Below, one piece after another: positions 16,399 through 25,152 of a DNA stretch of 64,000 nucleotides. The stretch spans positions 3,822,775-3,886,774 of the forward strand of contig NZ_OY781091.1 in assembly GCF_963676275.1 (NCBI RefSeq), given 5' to 3'. Each line of letters begins with the position of its first letter. The stretch's first letter is position 1. Under the pieces are notes generated by a model. The model was not told the origin of the DNA. It ran no database searches and worked only from the letters and a program-made list of their open reading frames with translations. The position numbers and the translations under genes are program-made. This stretch comes from an uncultured Cohaesibacter sp. (GTDB lineage Bacteria; Pseudomonadota; Alphaproteobacteria; Rhizobiales; Cohaesibacteraceae).

Positions 16399-17460
16399 AT
16401 GAAAGACAAGAGAGTGACAAAAAAGAAAGCCCCGGCCAACATCTCAAAGGTTCCCACGATCCGCGACGTCGCCGCTCTTGCGGGCGTCGCCCCCGGGACG
16501 GTGTCCAATGTCCTTACGGGCAAGAAGGCCGTGGCTGATCCTCTGAAAAAGTCGGTTCTGGAGGCCATTGCCACTCTTGATTACAGGCCGAATCTGCTGG
16601 CTTCAAGCCTGCGCTTCGGCAGCACGAAGTCGATTGGCATCGTGGTGCCGGATATCACCAACCCCTTCTTTTCCGGCCTTGTCAGAGAGCTTGAAAATCA
16701 GGCGGCAAAGGATGGTTTCCAGATTCTTCTGATGAGCAGCCGGGAGAAATCCGCCGAGGAAACCGAATTGATCCGATCGCTGGTCGCCCGACAGGTCGAT
16801 GGCCTGATCATTTCGCCAAGCGAGGATGCCGTCTCGGAATCGTCAAACTCGACAATCAGCGGCATCCCGACCGTTCTCATCGACCGCGCCTTCAATGTCG
16901 TCGGTTTTGACACGGTCTCTTCGGACAATGAGGCGGCGGCCTTCATGGGGGCCCAGCATCTGATTGATCTGGGCCACCAGAAGATCACCTTTCTGGCAAC
17001 CGAACCCGGTCTGGCCAATATCGAGGAACGCGCCGCAGGTTATCGCAAGGCCATGATCGAGGCCGGACTGGAAAAATCCATAAGCGTCGTCTTTGGCGGC
17101 CTGTCGATTGAAAGCTGCAGGGGGGCCATCGAGCAGGAATTGCGACGGGCCGACAGACCCACGGCAATTTTCGCCTCGGCCTATATCGCAACCCTCGGCG
17201 CAGCCAAGGCGATCAGGGCGGTTGATCTGGCTTTCCCCGATGATGTGTCGCTTCTCGGCTTTGATGAATCCGACTGGATGACGGTCCTCAGACCCTATAT
17301 CAGCACGGTCGAACAACCGCTTTACGAATTGGGTGAATCCTGCTGGACCCTGCTGATGAGGCGAATGAAGCAGAAGGATGCCACTTTGAAAAACCAGCGC
17401 GTCAAATGCGCGCTGCGGGCTCGGGAATCCACCTGCCGCCTGACGACAAGGCGGGAATGA
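16399..17460 (+). CDS. LacI-family transcriptional regulator of the AlsBAC-like operon
   Basis: A 353-residue repressor. The helix-turn-helix TIRDVAALAGVAPGTVSNVL and hinge YRPNLLASSLR lie within the first 70 residues. A ribose-binding-protein-like effector domain begins with KSIGIVVPDITNPFFSGLV and includes VDGLIISPSE, DNEAAAFMGAQHLIDLGHQK, TAIFASAYIATLGAAKAI and VSLLGFDESDWMTV. It sits 59 bases after the permease gene on the same strand and is probably co-transcribed. The AAAAACGTTTTT-type palindrome upstream of the first gene is the likely operator, with the transported sugar as inducer (inference). Confidence 0.9.
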   Translation: MKDKRVTKKKAPANISKVPTIRDVAALAGVAPGTVSNVLTGKKAVADPLKKSVLEAIATLDYRPNLLASSLRFGSTKSIGIVVPDITNPFFSGLVRELENQAAKDGFQILLMSSREKSAEETELIRSLVARQVDGLIISPSEDAVSESSNSTISGIPTVLIDRAFNVVGFDTVSSDNEAAAFMGAQHLIDLGHQKITFLATEPGLANIEERAAGYRKAMIEAGLEKSISVVFGGLSIESCRGAIEQELRRADRPTAIFASAYIATLGAAKAIRAVDLAFPDDVSLLGFDESDWMTVLRPYISTVEQPLYELGESCWTLLMRRMKQKDATLKNQRVKCALRARESTCRLTTRRE

Positions 17461-17577
17461 CACCCTCACGAACAATGCCGCGCCACGCTGCGCGACCTTG
17501 ATCCATCAATTCATACAGACCATGGCGGCAGGCTTTCCTAGCAACGGTCCCGCACGCCCATGGGAGGAGGAAAAAAC

Positions 17578-18705
17578 ATGGAACGGATTAGACTTGGTAT
17601 GGTCGGCGGCGGCCAGGGATCCTTTATCGGCGGAGTCCACAGGATTGCCGCCCGCATCGACGGATTATTCGAGTTGGTCGCCGGGAGCTTCTCTTCAAAT
17701 CATGAACGCAATCTGGCATCTGCTGCCGAAATCGGCGTCGCTCCGGATCGGGTTTATGACACGGTCGAGGCCATGCTCTGCGCAGAAAAAATGCGCAAGG
17801 ACCCGATTGATGCGGTGGTGATCGCCACTCCGAACCATCTCCATTTTCCGGCAGCCAAGGCGGCACTTGAAGCGGGCTTTCACGTCATCAGCGACAAGCC
17901 GCTGACCTCGACACTCGAAGATGCGATAACGCTCAAACGCTTGGCAGACGACAGCGGCAAATGCTTCATCCTGACACATAATTACACCGGCTACCCGATG
18001 GTCCGGCAAATGCGCGACATGGTGCTGGCCGGAGAAATCGGCGAACTGCGCGTTATTCACGCTGAATATGCACAGGACTGGCTAACCGAACCGGCAGAAC
18101 ATCAGGGAGCCAAGGGCGCAGAGTGGCGCACGGATCCGGCCCGCTCAGGCGCAGGCGGCTCGATCGGAGATATCGGAACCCATGCCTATAATCTTCTGGC
18201 CTTCGTGCTCGGGCAATATCCCGAACAGTTGCTCGCAGATCTCACAAGCTTCGTTCCGGGGCGCGCGCTGGATGACAATGCCTCCATTCTGCTGAAATTT
18301 CACGGTGGAGCAAAAGGCATCCTCTGGGCCAGTCAGGTTGCCGTCGGCAATGAGAACCATTTCACCCTGCGTATTTATGGCTCCAAAGGTGGCCTTGAAT
18401 GGGAACAGGAAGCGCCCAACAAGCTCTGGTTCACCCGCTATGGCCAACCCAAGCAATTGCTGACCAGAGGCGGCAACTGCGCCACACAAGGCAATCTGGG
18501 CTCCATTCGCATTCCGGCCGGACATCCGGAGGGCTTTCTGGAAGCCTTCGGCAACATCTATCAGGCCGCAGCGCAGGCCATCACCGGATCGGGCGACATC
18601 ACTGTTCCCTATCCGACCGTTACCGATGGTCTCAAGGGCCTTCAATTCATAGACGCCTGTGTCCGGTCCAGCAGCGCCGGCGCTATCTGGACCAGTCTGG
18701 ACTGA
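17578..18705 (+). CDS. Gfo/Idh/MocA-family oxidoreductase
   Basis: A 375-residue NAD(P)-dependent sugar or polyol dehydrogenase. The Rossmann start MVGGGQGSFIGGVHRIAA is characteristic of one Gfo/Idh/MocA subfamily. The conserved catalytic lysine lies in HVISDKPLT (normally EKP), and the C-terminal domain has GSIGDIGTHAYNLLAFVLG with the HxxD/H region that touches substrate. The start at 17578 directly follows GGGAGGAGG; an ATG 18 bases earlier would contain that ribosome site and is rejected. It ends the AlsBAC-like cluster, implying oxidation of the imported sugar or a derivative rather than, or before, phosphorylation. Confidence 0.88.
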   Translation: MERIRLGMVGGGQGSFIGGVHRIAARIDGLFELVAGSFSSNHERNLASAAEIGVAPDRVYDTVEAMLCAEKMRKDPIDAVVIATPNHLHFPAAKAALEAGFHVISDKPLTSTLEDAITLKRLADDSGKCFILTHNYTGYPMVRQMRDMVLAGEIGELRVIHAEYAQDWLTEPAEHQGAKGAEWRTDPARSGAGGSIGDIGTHAYNLLAFVLGQYPEQLLADLTSFVPGRALDDNASILLKFHGGAKGILWASQVAVGNENHFTLRIYGSKGGLEWEQEAPNKLWFTRYGQPKQLLTRGGNCATQGNLGSIRIPAGHPEGFLEAFGNIYQAAAQAITGSGDITVPYPTVTDGLKGLQFIDACVRSSSAGAIWTSLD

Positions 18706-18878
18706 TACCGACGCAAGCAGACTGAACCGCCTTATAGATCTTGCCTGCCCCGGTTCAGCTCAAATGCGTTACCCGACACCATATTCCATGCAGACGCACA
18801 AGTGCCCCGCCTGCATGGAGCACTCTTCAGCCCACGCCATTTCCGGCTAAATTTTGACAGGCATGCAGCAACGCTCGC

Positions 18879-19547
18879 CTAGCCTTCAAAGCTGTAATTG
18901 AACATGGCGAGATCACGCGCATGGCGTCTGGCAACGATATCAACGCCTTCAGGGCAATAGGCCGAGCGATAATCGCCCTCGAAAGACTGATTGAGACGCT
19001 TTTTCGGAATCTTCAGCAGAATGCCATGCTTCTTGCCGAAACTCGTCAGATCTTCCACCAGTCTTTCCTGCCGCACGACATCATCGATACGGACAGTCCC
19101 GTCCTCATCAATGATCCAGTCCGATATCTGCTTGAGATAATACTGGTTTGGCTTGCCGGTGATCATCGGATCCTCAAGCCAGCGCAGATAATCGATGAAA
19201 CTCATCGTCTGCAGCAGCTCATGCTCGTCCGGCATGCCCGAACGCAGCCCGTCCTTGTCCTTGCGAATATAATTATACCAGCTCAAATGCCATTGCCATG
19301 GGTCGCGAATGACGGTGAACTGGATGAAATCCCCGATATCATAGCCAATCGACTTGAGCGCATCACGATATTCAACCCATGTCAGATGCCCTTGCAGGGC
19401 AGGATGGCTGACACTGAGAGAATGGCGATAACGCCGCCCCAATGCCGTCCCGACAAATACTCCTCCACATTTCGGAGTATGTATAAACAGTAATTTCTTG
19501 CCTCTGTTCGGAAACAACAAGTCGATGTAAGATGTCGGAGCTAGCAT
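18879..19547 (-). CDS. Sulfotransferase-like P-loop protein
   Basis: A 222-residue soluble protein with the PAPS-binding fold of the sulfotransferase family. The 5'-phosphosulfate loop is LLFIHTPKCGGVFVGTAL at about 20-37 (canonical form HxPKTGGT). The 3'-phosphate motif is VIRDPWQWHLSWYNYI at about 80-95. It stands alone, convergent with the oxidoreductase gene and with no carrier or PAPS-synthesis gene nearby. It probably sulfates a surface glycan or small metabolite, but the acceptor is unknown. Its upstream spacer (19548-19707) is AT-rich, unlike its neighbours, which could mean lateral gain. Confidence 0.72.
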   Translation of the reverse strand: MLAPTSYIDLLFPNRGKKLLFIHTPKCGGVFVGTALGRRYRHSLSVSHPALQGHLTWVEYRDALKSIGYDIGDFIQFTVIRDPWQWHLSWYNYIRKDKDGLRSGMPDEHELLQTMSFIDYLRWLEDPMITGKPNQYYLKQISDWIIDEDGTVRIDDVVRQERLVEDLTSFGKKHGILLKIPKKRLNQSFEGDYRSAYCPEGVDIVARRHARDLAMFNYSFEG

Positions 19548-19707
19548 TATAGTTTTCTTTATGTTTCTACTTATTTACGTGGCGCGCGGGCTTTAATATA
19601 GCCACAAACTAAACATGGCCTATATCATAAATTGACCATAGAAGGACTCAAAAATCCGCAAGTAAAAACACAGAAGCCACCAAACACGACTTTTCTGGGA
19701 TGGCGAG

Positions 19708-20778
19708 TTAATCCTCCCCTGAAAAAAGATGAGCCTTAGCCGGATCGAAGCTCAGATCCAGCATTTCACCGACATTCAGAATCAGATCCTCGTCAAAAGA
19801 CGCAATCACCTTGCCGCCATTGATGAGCGACATGTCGACCACGGTTTCCGTACCAAGTCGCTCGGTCAGCGTCACCTTGCCATGCAACATACCGGCATCC
19901 GCATCAGCCAGCTTGAGATATTGTGGCCGGATTCCCAGAATGGCCTTCCCACCCTTTTCAAAATTACGCCCCCGCCTTTTCACCTGCGTCGGCTCGAGCG
20001 CGTCATTGCGGACCAGAACGGCATCCGCGCCCATCTCAAGCACATTCACCTCGAGAAAATTCATCGAGGGAGCCCCCAGAAAACCGGCAACAAACCTGTT
20101 GGCAGGTTCGTGATAAAGCTCCATCGGTTTGCCGACCTGCATCACCTTGCCGTCCTTCAAGACGACAATCTTGTCCGCAAGGGTCATGGCCTCCACCTGA
20201 TCATGGGTCACATAGATCATGGTGGCCCCCAATTGTTCATGCAGGCGTCCGATTTCCATGCGCATATCCATGCGCAACGCGGCATCCAGATTAGAAAGCG
20301 GTTCATCAAACAGGAAAACCGAAGGCTTGCGGGTGATTGCCCGACCGATGGCAACCCGCTGGCGCTGCCCGCCCGACAGCTGGCTTGGCTTGCGGTCGAG
20401 CAGATCCTCCATCTGCAAAATCCTCGCCGCCTCCTGCACCTTGCGCTCCTTCTCCTCCTTCGGAGCCTTGGCGATGGTCAGCCCGAAGGCCATATTCTCG
20501 CGCACGGTCATATGCGGAAAAATCGCATAGCTCTGAAACACCATCGCAATACCGCGCTCCTTGGGCGGTATGTCATTGACCACGGCTCCACCGATTTCCA
20601 GCCGGCCCGAAGTGATGTCTTCAAGCCCGGCGATCATGCGCAGAAGGGTCGACTTGCCACAGCCGGAAGGCCCGACAAAGACGACAAATTCTCCATCCTC
20701 GATGGTGATGTCGACACCCTTGATCACCTCGACCCGCCCAAAGCTCTTGCGGATATCATGAAGCACTATCTCAGCCAT
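19708..20778 (-). CDS. Carbohydrate ABC transporter ATPase, UgpC/MalK type
   Basis: A 356-residue ATPase with Walker [11 protein letters not shown]-loop VFQSYAIFPHMTVRENMAFG, signature [14 protein letters not shown] and Walker [12 protein letters not shown]. The H-loop region is YVTHDQVEAM. The C-terminal TOBE/regulatory domain (from about 240) includes [15 protein letters not shown]. Translation most likely starts at the ATG at 20776-20778 (MAEIVLHDIRK). Longer in-frame starts would run back into the glycosidase gene, which this start already overlaps by eight bases. It is the last gene of the LacI-controlled operon. Confidence 0.92.
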   Translation of the reverse strand: MAEIVLHDIRKSFGRVEVIKGVDITIEDGEFVVFVGPSGCGKSTLLRMIAGLEDITSGRLEIGGAVVNDIPPKERGIAMVFQSYAIFPHMTVRENMAFGLTIAKAPKEEKERKVQEAARILQMEDLLDRKPSQLSGGQRQRVAIGRAITRKPSVFLFDEPLSNLDAALRMDMRMEIGRLHEQLGATMIYVTHDQVEAMTLADKIVVLKDGKVMQVGKPMELYHEPANRFVAGFLGAPSMNFLEVNVLEMGADAVLVRNDALEPTQVKRRGRNFEKGGKAILGIRPQYLKLADADAGMLHGKVTLTERLGTETVVDMSLINGGKVIASFDEDLILNVGEMLDLSFDPAKAHLFSGED

Positions 20779-21769
20779 GATTGCCCCCTTGCCTGTCATC
20801 GCCACCCACATGCAGCAAGCCCTGCTCATCAACACCAACCGGCTCGGGATCCCTCACCTTGCCAACAAAATTATCGCGCCCATTGTCATCAAACCCGAGG
20901 ATGACCAACCCGTCATCCATCTTGAGAATGCGTGCCGCATAGCGCCGACACGGCAAGGCACCATCAAGGAAACCCGGAGCAATGCGCCATGGCCCGCGCG
21001 GATCATCCGCCATCAGATAATGATTGCCGGTAACCGCAGGCACACCCGCTGTTGCCCGCATCTCCTTGGACCAATGCTCTGCCGAGGTGCAGAAAAGGCA
21101 ATACCAGCGTGCGCCCACAGAGAAGACCTGCGGCACTTCCAACTGGCCGAATCCCCCCACAAAAACCGGCGGCTGAAGCGTCCAGTGATAGAGATCCGGC
21201 GAGGTTGCAAAACCGATCGCACCGGCGGCGTTGGCCTCTTTGACACCAGAAGCGCGGGCGGTGAAATACATCAACCAACCATTCCCGGCGGGATCAGCCA
21301 TGACCCACGGATCGCGCATCGCCCGGTCATGCCAGTGGCCAACCATATGCTCTGTTTCATAATGGCGGGCATTCGGCCCTTCCAGATCAAGGCATGGCCC
21401 ATCATCAACCCGTTGCCAGTGATGCATATCCGTGCAAGTGGCATGCCCGATGCGCTGAAAAAGGGCATTTTCAGCCTTGCTGGCACCGGTATAGAACAGA
21501 TGCCAGAGACCGTCCGGCCCTTGTAGAACCGAGCCCGTCCATGTTGTCTTGTCATCAAAGGCTGGGCCTTCAGAAGGCGCAAAACAGGTGCCAAGATGGG
21601 TCCAGTTGATGAGATCGGAACTGGTAGCATGCCCTTGCGAGACATTGAAATGGCGCAGGTCCGGATCCCCTAACGCCTTGTCGGCCTTGAGGAAATATCC
21701 ATGCCAGAGCTTGCCGTCATGGGCATACCAGCTGTCCCAGATCCATTGCTTTTCTAATTCTATGACCAT
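20771..21769 (-). CDS. Clan GH-J-like (GH32/GH68/GH43 fold) glycosidase
   Basis: A 332-residue single-domain protein that reads as a five-bladed beta-propeller glycosidase. The first acidic residue lies in WIWDSWYAHDGKLWHGYF (about 8-25, the position of the nucleophile). The RDP signature is present as AMRDPWVMAD, and a probable acid/base glutamate sits in GQLEVPQVF. It has no signal peptide, so it acts inside the cell on an imported oligosaccharide, plausibly a fructoside. It lacks the C-terminal beta-sandwich of typical GH32 enzymes. It lies between the permease gene (five-base gap) and the ATPase gene (eight-base overlap). The exact CAZy family needs a profile search. Confidence 0.72.
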   Translation of the reverse strand: MVIELEKQWIWDSWYAHDGKLWHGYFLKADKALGDPDLRHFNVSQGHATSSDLINWTHLGTCFAPSEGPAFDDKTTWTGSVLQGPDGLWHLFYTGASKAENALFQRIGHATCTDMHHWQRVDDGPCLDLEGPNARHYETEHMVGHWHDRAMRDPWVMADPAGNGWLMYFTARASGVKEANAAGAIGFATSPDLYHWTLQPPVFVGGFGQLEVPQVFSVGARWYCLFCTSAEHWSKEMRATAGVPAVTGNHYLMADDPRGPWRIAPGFLDGALPCRRYAARILKMDDGLVILGFDDNGRDNFVGKVRDPEPVGVDEQGLLHVGGDDRQGGNHG

Positions 21770-21774
21770 GTCTT

Positions 21775-22656
21775 TTAACCCTTGACCCCGGTGGAAGCGA
21801 TGGAGGCGATAAAGGCGCGCTGCATGAGCAGATAGAAGAGCAGCACAGGAATGGAGATCAGCGTGAGATAGGCCATCAATTCGCCCCAGGCGACATCCAG
21901 CTGGAAGAAATAGCCAAGCCCGACCATGATCGGCCTGTGCGCCTCATCCTGCACCACGATCAGCGGCCAGAGATATTGCTCGTTATACATTTTGAGCGCC
22001 TTGAGAATGGCCGCCGTTGCCAGTACCGGCCCGGACAGCGGCATCACCACCAGCCGATAGACAGCCAGCCAGCTCGCTCCTTCCGCCCGCGCCGCCTCGA
22101 TCAACTCGCGCGGCAGATCCTTGAAATATTGCACAAACAGGAAAACCGTAAGCGCGTCGACAATCCATGGAATGATCTGCACCTGATAGGTGTTGAGCCA
22201 CCCCCATTCCAGCCCCTCCGCCCCCAGCCATGGCAGGCGCGAGACCAACAGTAGCAGCGGCACCGCGATGGTCTCGAAGGGAATGATCAGCGTTGCCAGA
22301 ATGACCGAGAGCAACAGATTGCGCCCGCTCCATTCCAGATAGACGAAGGAGAAGGCGGCAACAGAGCAGATGACCAGCGACAACAGCACCGTGGTGACGG
22401 TGACAAATACCGAATTGAGCATGAAACGCCCGATCGGTGCCCGGTCAAAAGCCGCGAAATAATTGTCCAAACTCACGTCGCCTACAGGCAGGAAGGCACG
22501 AAAGGAGCTGGTATCGGCCAGCAATTGCGCATCCGGCTTGAGAGAAGACACCATCATGAAAATGAGCGGGAAGAGAAAGATCGCCGCCACAAGCCCCAGC
22601 ACCAGATAGCGAGAGACCAGCAGCAGCCCTTCATTTCTTGCAGAAACCTCAGCCAT
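21775..22656 (-). CDS. Carbohydrate ABC transporter permease, MalG type
   Basis: A 293-residue inner-membrane protein with six predicted helices. The binding-protein-dependent transport signature (EAA loop) is ELIEAARAEGASWLAVYRLVVMPLSGPVL, about residues 190-220. The N-terminal helix VSRYLVLGLVAAIFLFPLIFMMVSSLKPD is typical of MalG-like permeases. It begins at the last base of the MalF-type gene and pairs with it. Confidence 0.9.
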   Translation of the reverse strand: MAEVSARNEGLLLVSRYLVLGLVAAIFLFPLIFMMVSSLKPDAQLLADTSSFRAFLPVGDVSLDNYFAAFDRAPIGRFMLNSVFVTVTTVLLSLVICSVAAFSFVYLEWSGRNLLLSVILATLIIPFETIAVPLLLLVSRLPWLGAEGLEWGWLNTYQVQIIPWIVDALTVFLFVQYFKDLPRELIEAARAEGASWLAVYRLVVMPLSGPVLATAAILKALKMYNEQYLWPLIVVQDEAHRPIMVGLGYFFQLDVAWGELMAYLTLISIPVLLFYLLMQRAFIASIASTGVKG

Positions 22657-23729
22657 CAGCTTTTCTCCCTTGTCACATAGCGCTGGATGAGCGAGATCAG
22701 CAGCACGATGAAAAAGAGGATGACCGAAATGGTCGAGCCACCGGAAATATCCTGCTTGCCATAGCCCCGTTCCACCGCCTGAAAGACCAGCGTCTGGGTG
22801 GAATCCAGCGGACCACCATTGGTCATCACATCAATCTGGGAGAACAGCGCGAAGGCCTGCATGGTGATCACGATCAACACCAGCACCGCCGTATTGCGCA
22901 AGCCCGGCCATGTCACATAGCGGAAGGTCTGCCAGCTTGAGGAACCTTCAATGGCCGCCACTTCATAAAGGGTGGCCGGAATGGTCTGCAGCCCCGAAAG
23001 CCAGATCACCATGTGAAAGCCCATCGCCTGCCACGCTGACATGACGATAATCGAGCCAAGCGCCGTATCCGGATTGCCCAGCCAGTCAACCGGCTCGAAC
23101 GCGCCGAATGTGAGGGCCGCCAATATATTGTTCAGCAACCCGTCATCACCATCATAAATGAAGCGCCACAACAGCGAGATCACAACGATGGAAATCACCA
23201 CCGGCGTGAAATAGATCGCCCGAAAGGCATTGATGCCGCGCAGTTTCTGATTGATCAGCAGGGCAAGCCCAAGCGCCCCTCCCCCTTGCAGCGGTACAAT
23301 GATCAACACGAACAGCATGGTGTTGCTGAGCGCCTTCATGAAAACGACGTCTTTTGCCACCACCACATAGGCAGTCTCGCCGCTTTGCCAGCGGAACCAT
23401 TCCCGCATGCCCTGATATTGCGGAAAATCGGGATTGCGGGTAATCGTCCGCACCCGCGGATAGGCAATTGCCCCGTCCTCTTCGCGCTCAACTTGCCCCG
23501 CCGCATCACGCAATGGTTCCAGCGTGATCACCGAAACCCCGAGCAGCGTTTCATAGTTCGACAGGCCGACAAATTCGGTCGGATTGGGCGAGATCAGCCG
23601 CTGGTTGGTAAGCGAGAACCAGAAAGCGAAGAAGAAAGGCAGGATAATGAAGAAAAACAGCAAGATGAAGCCAGGAAGGGCGAAGGCCCATCCCGCCCCG
23701 TTCGAGCGCGTAAGCTTCGAGGCCATCAT
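22656..23729 (-). CDS. Carbohydrate ABC transporter permease, MalF type
   Basis: A 357-residue permease with an N-terminal helix (ALPGFILLFFFIILPFFFAFWFSL) and EAA loop YEVAAIEGSSSWQTFRYVTWPGL. Between the first and second helices is a hydrophilic insertion of about 75 residues (about 55-130), longer than in most MalF-like subunits, probably a periplasmic domain. Two ATGs stand in tandem (23729 and 23726). The second has the better spacing to GGAG, so the protein may start one residue later. It follows a stem-loop downstream of the binding-protein gene. Confidence 0.9.
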   Translation of the reverse strand: MMASKLTRSNGAGWAFALPGFILLFFFIILPFFFAFWFSLTNQRLISPNPTEFVGLSNYETLLGVSVITLEPLRDAAGQVEREEDGAIAYPRVRTITRNPDFPQYQGMREWFRWQSGETAYVVVAKDVVFMKALSNTMLFVLIIVPLQGGGALGLALLINQKLRGINAFRAIYFTPVVISIVVISLLWRFIYDGDDGLLNNILAALTFGAFEPVDWLGNPDTALGSIIVMSAWQAMGFHMVIWLSGLQTIPATLYEVAAIEGSSSWQTFRYVTWPGLRNTAVLVLIVITMQAFALFSQIDVMTNGGPLDSTQTLVFQAVERGYGKQDISGGSTISVILFFIVLLISLIQRYVTREKS

Positions 23730-23852
23730 AATCTCCGGTTCAACTGGGTAACAATGGGCGCCTGCCTTGCGAAACTGCGATGGCAGCCATCAGAGAGGCG
23801 CAGCTTTGTGAGAGGCGCGCCTCAAATGCTTCAGCACACAAACAATGCATGC

Positions 23853-23876
23853 CGGACCTGCCATTTGGCAGGCCCG
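23853..23876 (-). terminator. Stem-loop between binding-protein and permease genes
   Basis: CGGACCTGCC (23853-23862) pairs with GGCAGGCCCG (23867-23876), ten positions with one weak pair, around ATTT. No T-run follows on the minus strand. It more likely acts as an mRNA 3'-end stabiliser or partial terminator that lets the binding protein exceed the permeases. Confidence 0.55.
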
Positions 23877-23892
23877 AACCATGCGCAATCGA

Positions 23893-25152
23893 TCAATGCC
23901 CGTAGCCGTTATTCTTCTTGATGTCGGCATTGATTTCATCTGCGGCTGCATCAAGCGTATCTGCCACATCGGCCCCGTTGGCCAGATCGGCCATGGCCTT
24001 GGTGAAGACCTTGGACTGAACCACATAACCCGGCGTTACCGGACGCACCTTGGCTTGCGCGTTAGAGAGATCATAAAAGACCGCCAGAGGCCCGCCATCC
24101 TTGTAATTTGTCGTCATCTGGGCAGCGGTTGCCGTGGATGGAATAAGCCCGATGCCATCCGAGAAGGTCGCCAGATATTTATCCTGCAGGGCAAACTCGA
24201 TGAAAGCCGATGCCCCGTCCGGATGTTTGGATGTCTTGGCGACACCAAACTGCCAGGAACCGGCACCAATGGTCGGGCCATTGCCGAAATCAGGAGCAGG
24301 CAGGAAGACCACATCATCCACTTCGGCCATCGTGGCCACAGCGCGCCAGTTGCCGTTCCACTGGAAGGCAAAGCTGCCATCAATGAAACCGGTCTGCTGG
24401 TCTGCCGGGCTTTCAGAGGTTCCCGGCGCATAGCCTTCGGTAAACAGGCTCTGCCACCATTCACCGAATGCCAGACCGGCATCACCATTGAGCGCCCCTT
24501 CCGCTGTCTTATAGCTGGAGCGATCGACGATATCGCCACCAAAGCTCTGCAGGAATGGCGAATAGGCATAAGGATACCATTCGCCCTGATCATTCATGCC
24601 AAGATCCAGCGCATATTTATATTTGCCCGATTCCTTGGCTTTTTTCAAAGCCGCCATAAACTCGTCTTTCGTCCATGGCTTCTCCAGCGTCGGGATGCTG
24701 AGGCCCAGTTCCTCAAGGGTTGATGTGCGGGCATAGAGCGCAACTGCGGCATCCCACAGGCCAATGGAATAGAGCTTGCCATCCCAGATCCCCTTGGTAC
24801 CGGGCAGGAAGCTGGCTATTCTGGCCTCATCAATCTGCAAGGGTTGCATATAGCCGGACCATGCCCAGTTCGGCATGATCGGACCATCGACATCAATGAT
24901 GTCCGGCAGATTGCCAGCCAGCGCAGCAGCAACAACGGAATCATTATAGCTGGTCTGCGGGAAGCTCTCGATTGTCACTTTCCAGTCGCTCTGGCTGGCG
25001 TTGAAATCATCGACAATCTGGTTGATGATCTTGCTTTCAACCTCGTTCCCCGCACCGTGATACCACATGGTCAGATCGGTTTGCGCCAAAGCGGCCCCCG
25101 ACATGAAGGTCGAAGCGCATAAAGACGCCAATAACAGCTTCGTGAGTTTCAT
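23893..25152 (-). CDS. Carbohydrate ABC transporter substrate-binding protein
   Basis: A 419-residue extracellular solute-binding protein of family 1 (maltose/oligosaccharide type), with signal peptide MKLTKLLLASLCASTFMSGAALA. Family features include LTMWYHGAGNEVESKIINQIVDDFN, NLPDIIDVDGPIMPNWAWSG, the pocket region FQWNGNWRAV and GAGSWQFGVAKTSKHPDGASAFIEF. Its start overlaps the LacI gene stop by four bases. The size suggests an oligosaccharide or glycoside, in line with a cytoplasmic glycosidase in the same operon. Confidence 0.92.
   Translation of the reverse strand: MKLTKLLLASLCASTFMSGAALAQTDLTMWYHGAGNEVESKIINQIVDDFNASQSDWKVTIESFPQTSYNDSVVAAALAGNLPDIIDVDGPIMPNWAWSGYMQPLQIDEARIASFLPGTKGIWDGKLYSIGLWDAAVALYARTSTLEELGLSIPTLEKPWTKDEFMAALKKAKESGKYKYALDLGMNDQGEWYPYAYSPFLQSFGGDIVDRSSYKTAEGALNGDAGLAFGEWWQSLFTEGYAPGTSESPADQQTGFIDGSFAFQWNGNWRAVATMAEVDDVVFLPAPDFGNGPTIGAGSWQFGVAKTSKHPDGASAFIEFALQDKYLATFSDGIGLIPSTATAAQMTTNYKDGGPLAVFYDLSNAQAKVRPVTPGYVVQSKVFTKAMADLANGADVADTLDAAADEINADIKKNNGYGH

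Noticed and set aside
16399-16574. Small minus-strand frames opposite the LacI genes and permeases
   Set aside because: They mirror GC-biased third positions of the real genes and lack start signals.
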